A stretch of 14,238 nucleotides of DNA from an uncultured Eggerthella sp. GTDB taxonomy: Bacteria; Actinomycetota; Coriobacteriia; Coriobacteriales; Eggerthellaceae. The notes under the pieces were generated by a model. It had not been told where the DNA came from. It made no database searches and saw nothing but the letters and a program-made list of their open reading frames with translations. Made by a program: the position numbers and the translations under genes. Shown here piece after piece: positions 6,930 to 13,511 of the stretch; position 1 is the first letter of the stretch, and each line of letters begins with the position of its first letter. Location: the NCBI GenBank assembly GCA_900548955.1, contig URMQ01000032.1:1-14238 (forward strand), in the 5' to 3' direction.

Positions 6930-7976
6930 ATGAAAGCAGCAATCCTTGCTGACAACAATACGATGCAATTTGAAGCAAAAGAGATAGCAGAGGCATTGCA
7001 GAAGGCAGAACACCAGGCCGAATTGGTTAACGTAGACGAACAACTAGTTGCAACGCTTCAAACAATTCGCCCTGATATTTGTTGTATTGCATCAGGAACT
7101 AAGGGTTCAAATGGCGCACTGCAGGAATTGTGCGAATTGCTTCAACTTCCTTATTTAGGTTCGCAACCTGAAGCCTGTAAGTTGTGCACCGATGATCAGA
7201 TCAGTATGTTTGCAATGCAGCGTTATGCGGAAGCTTCGGAAGTGGATGTAATTGGCGATTCTCTGGTTAGTTTCACCTTTTCGTCTGATGTGCTTACGGC
7301 AGAAAAAGAAATCCTTGTTCGCCTGTGCGAAGAGCGTATACCAGGTGGTTATCCTTTCGAGGTAAAGCCATTGAAGGGGTTTGCTTGCGAACGAAACAAG
7401 AACCTTCAATCGTCGAGTGATTCGCAAAATGAGGATATTCAATCATCGGGCAACATTCAAAATGCGGCATCTGAAATGGCGAACAACGCTCAGCCCCGAA
7501 AAACTCAGCCATCAAGTGCAGAAACTATCCTTGTAAACAGCTCAGAAGAACTGTTGGCAGCACTTGCGGCATTCGAATCATCTGGATGCAAGGTGGCTCA
7601 GTGGGTTGAAGGAGCGCGTCTTTCAGTTGTAGTTTTAGGAACAGGATGGAATGCTCATGTTTTGCCTCCTGTCGAGGAAGTCCCCGCGGGCGACTCTCTT
7701 GAACTTATTTCACCAGTTCGTCTTAAATCGCTTCATGCGGCTGATCGGGTGGCGCAATCAATTCGTTCTGAAATTGAGCGATATGCTTTCGAGGCATGCC
7801 TTTCTTTGGGTGTGCGAGATTTTGCGATAGTTCATGTTGTTTGGGACGGTGCGCAGGTTCGGTTTGCTGGAGTGGACACAGCTCCTAGTATGGCTGCAAG
7901 TTCTGTCTTTGCTCAAGCATGCAAGGCGGCAAGCCTTTCAATAGAGGGTGTACTGGATTTCTTGGTTTCGCTGTAG
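6930..7976 (+). CDS. D-alanine-D-alanine-ligase-like ATP-grasp protein, probably catalytically degenerate
   Basis: The 348 residues follow the Ddl layout: an N-terminal Rossmann-like part (MKAAILADNN), YLGSQPEACKLCTDDQISMF, a middle strand FEVKPLKG, AQWVEGARLSVVVLGTG, and the C-terminal GVRDFAIVHVVWDG and FAGVDTAPSMAASS. Compared with active ligases, key sites differ. The ATP lysine of the DKxxTK helix is replaced (DDQISMF). The glycine-rich loop after VKP is replaced by a Ser/Asn/Gln linker (about 155-197). The Arg and acidic residue of 'ARVDFF' become Ile and His, and 'EINT' metal ligands become GVDT. ATP-dependent ligation therefore looks unlikely. The ATG at 6930 has a GAAAGG site 8 nt upstream. 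The in-frame GTG at 6891 has none. It probably belongs to the serS cluster. Confidence 0.75.
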   Translation: MKAAILADNNTMQFEAKEIAEALQKAEHQAELVNVDEQLVATLQTIRPDICCIASGTKGSNGALQELCELLQLPYLGSQPEACKLCTDDQISMFAMQRYAEASEVDVIGDSLVSFTFSSDVLTAEKEILVRLCEERIPGGYPFEVKPLKGFACERNKNLQSSSDSQNEDIQSSGNIQNAASEMANNAQPRKTQPSSAETILVNSSEELLAALAAFESSGCKVAQWVEGARLSVVVLGTGWNAHVLPPVEEVPAGDSLELISPVRLKSLHAADRVAQSIRSEIERYAFEACLSLGVRDFAIVHVVWDGAQVRFAGVDTAPSMAASSVFAQACKAASLSIEGVLDFLVSL

Positions 7977-8047
7977 CGGTTTCGTATCGGATTGGAAACA
8001 AGTCATAGTCGCACGCATTTCTCAAGATAAGCGCTAGGACATGCACG

Positions 8048-8053
8048 TATAAT
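8048..8053 (+). promoter_or_regulatory. Candidate -10 box (TATAAT) for the YtxH gene
   Basis: A perfect TATAAT lies 46 bp before the YtxH-protein ATG in a 122-bp gap. The -35 region is weak (AGATAA at 17-bp spacing). Confidence 0.5.
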
Positions 8054-8098
8054 AAGATCATTAGATGTCGAAAAAATGATGTCGGAAGGGTGTTCGAG

Positions 8099-8734
8099 AT
8101 GGGTAAATTTTTTCCGTTTGTAATCGGTGGCATTATTGGTGCTGCTGCAGGCATGCTGCTTTCTCCTCGCACTGGTGCTGAAAATCGTGCCAAAATTTCT
8201 GAGGCATTAAATGAAAATGTAAAAATCGAAGTACCTGCTAATGTTCAGGAAAAAGCGGGTCAGTTTGTTGATGCTGCTGCTTCTACTTCTCAGAAGGTTA
8301 TCAACACGGTAGTAGACAATGGCTCTGATGCTTATAAGAATGTTGTTTCTCGCGTAAACCAGAATCCTACTGTTCAGGCATTCAGCGATAATGGCGATGA
8401 ACTTCGTCAGAAGATTGACGCAGCTCGTGAGCGCATTGCAACTCAGGTAGCAAAAAATGCTGAAGCTGCTCGTGATGCAGCGGTAGACAAAATCCCTGTA
8501 GCGATTGATGCTGCTCAGAGTGCAGCTCAGAATGCTAAGGTTGCTGCTCAGGGTGCTGCTCAGGCTGTTTCTGGTGCTGCACAGAATGCAGGACAGGTAG
8601 TTTCTGGTGCTGCACAGAACGCCGGTCAAGCAGTTGCAGGCGCTGCTGCTAGTGCAAAGGATGTAGTTGCAGGAGCTGCCTCTACGGTTACTGCAAAGAT
8701 CAACCCTTCTGGCGATGAAAAGGATGCCGAATAG
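8099..8734 (+). CDS. YtxH-domain protein with 11-residue amphipathic repeats
   Basis: This 211-residue protein begins with a glycine-rich membrane helix (GKFFPFVIGGIIGAAAGMLL) and SPRTGAENR. That is the YtxH signature (an IGGxxGaaaGlLlaP-type helix then a basic patch), a family often linked to general or cold/salt stress in Gram-positives. The rest is a long Ala/Gln-rich helix. Residues about 157-200 consist of near-identical 11-residue units (SGAAQNAGQVV, SGAAQNAGQAV, AGAAASAKDVV, AGAASTVTAKI), as in LEA-like or apolipoprotein-like amphipathic helices that could lie on a membrane. The ATG at 8099 sits 8 nt after GGAAGGG. The in-frame GTG at 8090 would overlap that site and is rejected. Codon bias (GCT, CAG) points to strong expression. 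The exact role is unknown. Confidence 0.82.
   Translation: MGKFFPFVIGGIIGAAAGMLLSPRTGAENRAKISEALNENVKIEVPANVQEKAGQFVDAAASTSQKVINTVVDNGSDAYKNVVSRVNQNPTVQAFSDNGDELRQKIDAARERIATQVAKNAEAARDAAVDKIPVAIDAAQSAAQNAKVAAQGAAQAVSGAAQNAGQVVSGAAQNAGQAVAGAAASAKDVVAGAASTVTAKINPSGDEKDAE
8567..8698 (+). repeat. Four 33-bp in-frame tandem units in the YtxH gene
   Basis: Units begin at 8567, 8600, 8633 and 8666. The first two share GTTTCTGGTGCTGCACAGAA; the last two share GTTGCAGG and are more diverged. Each encodes 11 residues, so copy number could change without breaking the frame. Confidence 0.85.
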
Positions 8735-8933
8735 ATAAGACCAGTGGTTGTTCTTTGAATTACCACCGATTCGCAAGAGTCATAGCGGTTCCGAATAGGC
8801 GATATATGCTTACGGCATTTCGACTGTTAAAAAGGCATTCTTTGAATATCGAATAACTTAAAAGAAACAAAACGAACACATTTGGTGATCATTCTTTATA
8901 GATATGGTTGAATAAATGTAAGTTCGGCTCGTT

Positions 8934-8961
8934 CAGGTGGCGGCTTATTGGTCGCCACCTG
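8934..8961 (+). promoter_or_regulatory. Stable hairpin in the leader of the PRC-barrel gene
   Basis: CAGGTGGCG (8934-8942) pairs perfectly with CGCCACCTG (8953-8961). Inner G-T and C-G pairs extend the stem to 11 bp with a 6-nt loop (TTATTG). No T-tract follows, and the start codon is 25 bp downstream. It could be a 5' UTR stability element, a regulatory hairpin, or a processing site. The rest of the gap 8735-8933 shows only AT-rich sequence and no clear terminator. Confidence 0.6.
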
Positions 8962-8986
8962 TCGTAATGAGACAGGAAAACGATAC

Positions 8987-9787
8987 ATGAAAAAGAGCGA
9001 ATACCTAATTAGCGAATTGCGCGACATGCCTGTATACTCCATGGGCAAAAAACTGAAGCGTATCGGTAAGGTTCATTCGTTCATTTTTCATCCGCATAGG
9101 CGTCGGGTTGTTGGTTTTACGATAAAACGTCCTGACATTGCGCTTATGATGCATCGTCCTGATCTGTTTGTTTCCTTTGACGGTTTTGATGTCGAGGATG
9201 GCAATATTGTCATCGATGAAGCAAAGGGAACCACAGGATCGGCAGCCTGCAAGCGCTTAGGTGTTGATTGGAATGAATGCGTAATCTGGCAAGGCCTTCC
9301 CCTGATGACAGAAGACGAACAACGCTGTGGCTTGGTTGGTGATGTGCGTTTTAGTACCGAAGACGGAGCGGTGAAGTCGCTCTTTGTAGATAAGGGTACT
9401 TCGGCTGGTGCTTTGCTCGGTGTTATCGAAATTCCTGCAGCGTATATTAAGGGCTTCAAGTTAGGAGTGGGTGATCAACTTACTGCCGCTAATGAAGAAG
9501 ACTTTTTGCATGGAGCTATTATTTTGTCGAGTGAGGCGCTGACGATTCAGGCCCAGGGCGGTTTGGCAGAGCGTGCTGGTAAGGCAAGCGCGGTAGTTAC
9601 CCATAAGGCATCGCAGGCATTTGAAAAAGCAAAACCAGTGGCTTCTGATGTTGCTCAAAAAACAGGTGATGCGGTAAATAAGGGAGCTTATGCAGTTGGA
9701 AAACAGCTTTCAAAAACCAAAGGGATGTTTTCTGCTTTTAAAGAAGAATACAAGCGTGCTCGCTACGGTGAAGATAACGAGGAATAA
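8987..9787 (+). CDS. PRC-barrel domain protein with Ala/Lys-rich helical tail
   Basis: The 266 residues hold two PRC-barrel-like segments. The first is YLISELRDMPVYSMGKKLKRIGKVHSF with following VVGFTIKRP (about 6-48). The second is around GLVGDVRFSTEDGAVKSLFV (115-134), with a link that includes VDWNECVIWQG. PRC barrels are small beta barrels found in photosystem H subunits and RimM, usually acting in protein or RNA contacts or sporulation-type roles; the substrate is unknown. Residues about 190-255 are an amphipathic Ala/Lys helix (AFEKAKPVASDVAQKTGDAV), similar in style to the YtxH tail upstream. No signal peptide or membrane helix is seen. The start at 8987 follows AGGA with 9-nt spacing. 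An upstream TTG lies inside the leader hairpin and is rejected. The TAA overlaps the next ATG by one base (TAATG). Confidence 0.8.
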   Translation: MKKSEYLISELRDMPVYSMGKKLKRIGKVHSFIFHPHRRRVVGFTIKRPDIALMMHRPDLFVSFDGFDVEDGNIVIDEAKGTTGSAACKRLGVDWNECVIWQGLPLMTEDEQRCGLVGDVRFSTEDGAVKSLFVDKGTSAGALLGVIEIPAAYIKGFKLGVGDQLTAANEEDFLHGAIILSSEALTIQAQGGLAERAGKASAVVTHKASQAFEKAKPVASDVAQKTGDAVNKGAYAVGKQLSKTKGMFSAFKEEYKRARYGEDNEE

Positions 9788-10665
9788 TGAGCAATAGTCT
9801 AGATGCTAAATATCCTGATAATTCTGAAGAGTCTGAAGACCTTGAAAACCCTGAAGGATTCAAAGAGCTTGAAAACCCCGAAAACCTTAAAAGCTCTGAA
9901 GAATCCGAAGAATCCAGCTTTATTTCTATTTTCGGACACAAGGTAAGTACAGCAGATATTTTCAAATTAGTAGGGCTTCTTGCTTTCATTGGTATTACGG
10001 CAGGCATCGTTGCTGCGCTGTGGCCTAGTTTATCGCAGATATTTGAACCTAACGGCACCGAACGAGTAATAGAGAGTATTCAAAGTCAAGGTGCGTTTGG
10101 TGTATTGATGCTACTTGGTCTGCAATTCTTGCAGGTGGTAGTTGCCTTTATTCCTGGCGAAGTAGTGCAGGTAGCTGCGGGTATGCTGTATGGGCCGTGG
10201 TTGGGCGCGCTTCTTATTTTGGTTGGCTGTGTTATTTCGAGTGCGATAATTTATCAACTTGTTCATAGACTTGGCGCTCCGTTTGTTCACGATATGGTTA
10301 GCAAAGAGCACCTGGAAAAGTTCTATACGTTCGAACGCTCAGGCAAGCTGAATATTGTGGTATTCATTTTGTTCCTTATTCCTGCCATGCCGAAAGATGT
10401 ATTTACGTATCTGGTGCCGCTAACCAACATGCGTATGAGAACCTTTTTGATTCTTGCTACTATCGGTCGCATTCCTGGCGTTTTGGTGTCTACCTATGCT
10501 GCCGCAGGATTAGCACAGGGTGAAATTACCACTAGTTTAATTATTTTTGGCGTGGCGGCTGTTATTGCGCTGCTTTGTCTGATTTTCCGCGACCGTATTA
10601 TGCGCGTGTTGGGTACTGCAAAAGAATTTCGCAAGTGCGACAAAGAACGCGATGAGATCAAGTAA
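9787..10665 (+). CDS. TVP38/TMEM64 (VTT, DedA-like) membrane protein with acidic N-terminal repeats
   Basis: This is a 292-residue integral membrane protein of the VTT superfamily. After an acidic 45-residue head there is one membrane helix (about 57-80), then the family core. FIPGEVVQVAAGMLYGPWLG (119-138) matches the re-entrant P-G-E/x-G-x-x-x-G segment, and FLIPAMPKDVFTYLVPLTNM (about 197-216) is the second re-entrant motif. It ends IGRIPGVL and several helices. VTT proteins such as TMEM41B and VMP1 scramble lipids, and bacterial DedA members affect envelope lipid carriers, so a lipid-related role is inferred. The head is built of Glu/Ser/Asn-Pro repeats (ESEDLENPEGFKELENPEN) and is unusual for the family. 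GAGGA sits 3 nt before the ATG. It is co-translated with the PRC-barrel gene. Confidence 0.85.
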   Translation: MSNSLDAKYPDNSEESEDLENPEGFKELENPENLKSSEESEESSFISIFGHKVSTADIFKLVGLLAFIGITAGIVAALWPSLSQIFEPNGTERVIESIQSQGAFGVLMLLGLQFLQVVVAFIPGEVVQVAAGMLYGPWLGALLILVGCVISSAIIYQLVHRLGAPFVHDMVSKEHLEKFYTFERSGKLNIVVFILFLIPAMPKDVFTYLVPLTNMRMRTFLILATIGRIPGVLVSTYAAAGLAQGEITTSLIIFGVAAVIALLCLIFRDRIMRVLGTAKEFRKCDKERDEIK

Positions 10666-10823
10666 TTGTTTCTATATCTAACAGCAATATAAATACAAGA
10701 AAACAGGCCGTTGACACGTGCTGGATTGCGTTACGGAAGCATAACGAAACTGCGGGTTAGGCTGGCAAAAGGGTATTCTTACCATGTCAAGATTAGCAAC
10801 ATATTGAAGCGAGGCGTTGAATT

Positions 10824-11822
10824 ATGACACATACAGAAAACGACCCTCAGAAACATAAACAGGAAGAATCAAAAGTGGCAGAGAAGGAAACTCCAAAAAC
10901 CGATCATGTTGAATCTGAGCAGACAGCATCTTCTGATCAAACAGCGCAGTCTTCGTCGCAAACTGATGCTCGCGAGCGTGCAGAAATTGGAGATGCAGTT
11001 CGCGACGAGGCGCTTTCTGCTGCTGAAAAAGGTTTAGAAGCTGCTCGTGCAGCATTGGAAGCTGCGGAGAAAAAGCTTGCTGAAGCGCAGCAGGCTGCTT
11101 ATGGCAAGGATACCTATGCGCCTCCGCAAGGAGATCCTCAACAACCCGCTCATCAGCAAGGCGCAACGCAACAATATGCCTACCAGCAACAAGTAGGACA
11201 GCAAGAAAGTCAGCAGGCTTATCACCAGGCTTCGTATCAGCAAGGAACTCAACCGCAAAGTTTCCAGCAAGCACAACAATCGAATTTCTACCAGTCTGAT
11301 TTTCAACAGTCTGTTCAGCAGCCTACCTATCAGCAGGCTGGTTATCAATCGGCGCAACCTGGGCAATCTGGCTATCAGCAAACTGCTCAGGCAGATTATC
11401 AGCAGGCGAACTATCAGCAAACTTCGCAACAGTATTCACAGCAACCGGGTTACCAGCAAAACGCGCAGACCGGTTATCAGCACGCTTCGCAGCAACCGGG
11501 CTATCAACAAGCAACTTATCAACAAACCCAACAACCACCTGTTCAGCCTCATTATGCGCCACCTGTTGCTTCGCGTGATCATGTTGCGGCAGGCTTGCTT
11601 GCAATCTTTCTAGGGTTCCTTGGTGTTCATAAGTTTTATCTTGGCTACAACACGCAAGGTTTTATCATGCTAGCAATTGGACTTATCGGAGGTTTGTTCT
11701 CGTTCGGATTAGTTCTGGGCATTGTCTGGATCATAGGTATTATTGAAGGCATTATTTATCTGACCAAGAGCCAAAGTGAATTCGAAAGAATTTATGTTTA
11801 TAACAAGAGAGAGTGGTTTTAG
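10824..11822 (+). CDS. TM2-domain membrane protein with coiled coil and Gln/Tyr-rich repeats
   Basis: The 332 residues fall in three parts. Residues 1-60 are charged and disordered. About 61-90 is a Glu/Ala coiled coil (EAARAALEAAEKKLAEAQQA). About 93-245 is a Gln/Tyr-rich low-complexity tract of repeated YQQ/YQ units (QQPGYQQNAQTGYQHASQQP). From 247 the TM2 domain follows: DHVAAGLLAIFLGFLGVHKF with FYLGYNTQG, then two membrane helices and a short basic C-terminus (YNKREWF). TM2 domains have two helices joined by a short loop and are common in small Gram-positive membrane proteins; their biochemical function is not known. The cytoplasmic repeat tract may self-associate. The ATG at 10824 is preceded by GAGG at 9-10 nt. 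No neighbour shares the strand within 150 bp upstream. A hairpin ends the unit. Confidence 0.85.
   Translation: MTHTENDPQKHKQEESKVAEKETPKTDHVESEQTASSDQTAQSSSQTDARERAEIGDAVRDEALSAAEKGLEAARAALEAAEKKLAEAQQAAYGKDTYAPPQGDPQQPAHQQGATQQYAYQQQVGQQESQQAYHQASYQQGTQPQSFQQAQQSNFYQSDFQQSVQQPTYQQAGYQSAQPGQSGYQQTAQADYQQANYQQTSQQYSQQPGYQQNAQTGYQHASQQPGYQQATYQQTQQPPVQPHYAPPVASRDHVAAGLLAIFLGFLGVHKFYLGYNTQGFIMLAIGLIGGLFSFGLVLGIVWIIGIIEGIIYLTKSQSEFERIYVYNKREWF
11140..11550 (+). repeat. Gln/Tyr codon repeat region of the TM2-protein gene
   Basis: TATCAGCA, TACCAGCA and TATCAACA recur dozens of times in frame, encoding YQQ blocks. The unit length is variable (7-12 codons), so it is a degenerate tandem repeat. Long open frames on other strands here follow from this composition. 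Confidence 0.85.
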
Positions 11823-11826
11823 TATC

Positions 11827-11850
11827 AAGGGGCCTCGAAACGAGGCCCTT
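11827..11850 (+). terminator. Hairpin terminator of the TM2 gene
   Basis: GGGCCTCG (11830-11837), AAA loop, CGAGGCCC (11841-11848) gives an 8-bp perfect stem, extended by a G-T and an A-T pair. Only two Ts follow immediately (TTACGTTA). It also lies in the promoter region of the next gene. Confidence 0.65.
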
Positions 11851-11854
11851 ACGT

Positions 11855-11860
11855 TATAAT
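11855..11860 (+). promoter_or_regulatory. Candidate -10 box (TATAAT) for the aldolase gene
   Basis: A perfect TATAAT begins 4 bp after the terminator hairpin, 43 bp before the aldolase ATG. The -35 position (about 11832-11837) falls inside the hairpin and reads GCCTCG, not a consensus box. Confidence 0.5.
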
Positions 11861-11902
11861 GACTTGTGTTCGTGCATATATATGCCAATAAGGAGGAAGA
11901 TT

Positions 11903-12841
11903 ATGCCCACCATTACTCGTGATCAGGTAAAGGTCCCAATGGACGTAATGCCTGAAGCGCGCGAAACGTACATTGATAACTACATGAAGGCTACCCGTGG
12001 TACGGGTCGTTTGATGCTCTTTGCTTGTGACCAGAAGATTGAACACCTAAACAAGGACTTCTATGGTGAGGGCATTGATATTTCTGATGCAGAGCCAGAG
12101 CACTTGTTTAAGATTGGCTCTCAGGGAACCATTGGCGTTTTGGCTGGTCAGCGTGGTCTGATTGCTCAGTATGCAGCTGACTATCCAGAGATTAACTATT
12201 TGGTAAAGATGAACTCCAAGACTAACTTGGTAAAGGGCTCTCAAGACGATCCTTACAGCCCACAGCTTTATGATTTGGAAGCTGTTCTTGCTATGCGTGA
12301 AGCTGGTGTAAACATTGTTGGCTTGGGTTACACCATTTATCTTGGTTCCGAATACGAATCAACCATGATGGCTGAAGCTGGCGAACTTATCGCTGAGGCT
12401 CATGCAGCTGGTTTGATTGTTGTTCTTTGGATTTATCCTCGCGGTAAGGCTGTTCCAGACGAGAAGGATCCGGATCTGATTGCAGGCGCAGCTGGTGTTG
12501 CACTTTGCCTTGGTGCAGACTTCGTTAAGGTTAACCCGCCTCATGAAGAGGACGGCAAGTCTTCTGCTGAAGGTTTGAAGATTGCTTCTATGGCTGCTGG
12601 CCGCACTGGTTTGGTATGTGCTGGTGGTTCTAAGGCTGACGCAAACGTATTCTTGACCGAGCTGCATAACCAGATTCACATTGGTGGTGCTTGCGGTAAC
12701 GCAACGGGTCGTAACATTCACATGCGCTCTGAAGACGAAGCAATCCGTTTGTGCAATGCAATTTCTGCTATCACCTTGGGTGACTGGAGCGTTGAAGATG
12801 CTGAAGCAGTATTCCGTGGCGAAAAGGAATTCTCCCTGTAA
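11903..12841 (+). CDS. Class I fructose-bisphosphate aldolase, archaeal (DhnA) type
   Basis: It cleaves fructose-1,6-bisphosphate to dihydroxyacetone phosphate and glyceraldehyde-3-phosphate by a Schiff-base lysine, in glycolysis and gluconeogenesis. The 312 residues resemble the DeoC/LacD-type TIM-barrel family rather than the metal-dependent class II enzymes. DFVKVNPPHE has Lys209 as expected Schiff-base residue. ACDQKIEH (41-48), GYTIYLGSEYE (142-152), WIYPRGKA (176-183), AGGSKAD and GACGNATGRNI (262-272) supply the substrate and phosphate-binding loops. The ATG has a textbook AGGAGG 6 nt upstream; a start further upstream in the same frame (11813) would cross the terminator hairpin and promoter and is rejected. 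Codon bias is very strong, as in serS, fitting a major glycolytic enzyme. Confidence 0.92.
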   Translation: MPTITRDQVKVPMDVMPEARETYIDNYMKATRGTGRLMLFACDQKIEHLNKDFYGEGIDISDAEPEHLFKIGSQGTIGVLAGQRGLIAQYAADYPEINYLVKMNSKTNLVKGSQDDPYSPQLYDLEAVLAMREAGVNIVGLGYTIYLGSEYESTMMAEAGELIAEAHAAGLIVVLWIYPRGKAVPDEKDPDLIAGAAGVALCLGADFVKVNPPHEEDGKSSAEGLKIASMAAGRTGLVCAGGSKADANVFLTELHNQIHIGGACGNATGRNIHMRSEDEAIRLCNAISAITLGDWSVEDAEAVFRGEKEFSL

Positions 12842-13011
12842 TTGCGATTATGCATCGCGGCACGTGCTGGTTGCGAAATCGTAGCGCGCGGCGTTCTTGA
12901 AAGCGCTCTTCTAGTTTCGACGAATCCACAGCCCGTGGCGGTTGCTAAGACGCGACTTTGGTTGCGGCGAAATCGCATCCTTTGGCGATTACAACACATA
13001 CCTGAAATCTG
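12842..13011. other. Structured intergenic stretch between aldolase and terminator
   Basis: No convincing gene is present in this 170-bp part of a 363-bp gap. It is GC-richer than its surroundings. Small hairpins are visible: GCGAT/ATCGC at 12844-12858 and AATCGC/GCGATT at 12971-12990. TGGTTGCGAAATCG (12868-12881) recurs in near form at 12959-12976 with two extra bases. It could be a structured 3' UTR, a small RNA ending at the terminator, or repeat remains. Confidence 0.4.
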
Positions 13012-13038
13012 AGAGCCCGACTTCGGTCGGGCTCTTTT
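13012..13038 (+). terminator. Intrinsic terminator after the aldolase region
   Basis: GAGCCCGAC (13013-13021), TTCG tetraloop, GTCGGGCTC (13026-13034) with an extra A-T pair, then TTTT. A 10-bp stem with a stable UUCG-type loop and T-run is a clear rho-independent terminator. Confidence 0.93.
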
Positions 13039-13089
13039 GCTGTGATAAGACTTGCGGAACCTTACCTTTCATTTATGGCAATGTCTAAA

Positions 13090-13101
13090 TGTTGCGCAAC
13101 A
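13090..13101. promoter_or_regulatory. Perfect 12-bp palindrome TGTTGCGCAACA upstream of the small membrane protein
   Basis: The core TTGCGCAA is the same as in the palindromes at 3034-3045 and 3069-3080, with different outer bases. It lies 19 bp before a TATAAT (13121-13126), across the -35 position, as an operator would. A regulator is not known. Confidence 0.4.
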
Positions 13102-13120
13102 AATCCTTTAGGCGAACTTT

Positions 13121-13126
13121 TATAAT
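13121..13126 (+). promoter_or_regulatory. Candidate -10 box (TATAAT) for the 74-aa membrane protein
   Basis: A perfect TATAAT lies 79 bp before the ATG at 13205. The -35 region is AACAAA at 17-bp spacing, not consensus, and overlaps the palindrome. Confidence 0.45.
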
Positions 13127-13204
13127 CAAAGGTCTTAAGGCGAAACCAATGGTGTTTTCTGGTTCGTTAATGAACGGATTTGGAGTGCATTTTAGGAGAA
13201 AGCT

Positions 13205-13429
13205 ATGAGAGTCGGTCCATTTTCTATGCTGGCGTTCTTTCCAATGCTGGCTGTAGCTCTTCTTGTTTGTTATATCGTGGCGTGGATTCTTACGATGCAG
13301 ATTGTCACTAGGATTGCTGCCAATAAAGGATATCCAGAGCTATCTGGCAAGCTGTGGTTTATTGGCTTTTTTGGGCTTATTTTTACTCCCGCATTAATTG
13401 TTGCCGCTTTACCAAAGAAGTCTAATTAA
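13205..13429 (+). CDS. Small two-helix membrane protein
   Basis: No family is recognised. The 74 residues contain two membrane helices (about 8-31, FFPMLAVALLVCYIVAWILT, and 50-69, LWFIGFFGLIFTPALIVAAL), joined by a short loop with VTRIAANKGYPELSGK, and end in a basic PKKSN. The GKLWFIGFFGL and FTPALIVAALP blocks look like a conserved small-protein family. AGGAGA lies 5 nt before the ATG. The gene has its own candidate promoter upstream and its own terminator downstream, so it is an independent transcription unit. Confidence 0.8.
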   Translation: MRVGPFSMLAFFPMLAVALLVCYIVAWILTMQIVTRIAANKGYPELSGKLWFIGFFGLIFTPALIVAALPKKSN

Positions 13430-13469
13430 TTAGATTGCACTTTAAGTTGGCAGCACTTATGGCTTATTG

Positions 13470-13511
13470 GCGACTACAGGAAAAGTTAATCCTGTAGTCG
13501 CTGTTCTTTTT
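13470..13511 (+). terminator. Intrinsic terminator after the 74-aa membrane protein
   Basis: GCGACTACAGGA (13470-13481) pairs perfectly with TCCTGTAGTCGC (13490-13501), 12 bp with an 8-nt loop, followed by TGTTCTTTTT. This is a strong rho-independent terminator. Confidence 0.93.

Noticed and set aside
8207..8776. Minus-strand 189-aa open frame opposite the YtxH gene
   Set aside because: Its composition (Ser/Cys/Asn-rich) mirrors the Ala/Gln codons of the real gene, and there is no Shine-Dalgarno site.
10711..10716. Consensus TTGACA before the TM2 gene
   Set aside because: No -10 box lies at 16-18 bp (CGGAAG at 17), so I do not call a promoter.
11034..11604. Long minus-strand open frames under the Gln/Tyr repeat region
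   Set aside because: They arise from the stop-free complement of CAG/CAA/TAT repeats and have no start signals or recognisable protein.
11813..11902. In-frame extension of the aldolase upstream of 11903
   Set aside because: It crosses the terminator hairpin and promoter and encodes a non-family segment. The AGGAGG at 11891 fixes the start at 11903.
8942..13470. Shared 10-mer GGCTTATTGG in the leader hairpin (8942-8951) and before the terminator stem (13461-13470)
   Set aside because: The flanks differ, and the word occupies different structural positions, so it is likely chance.
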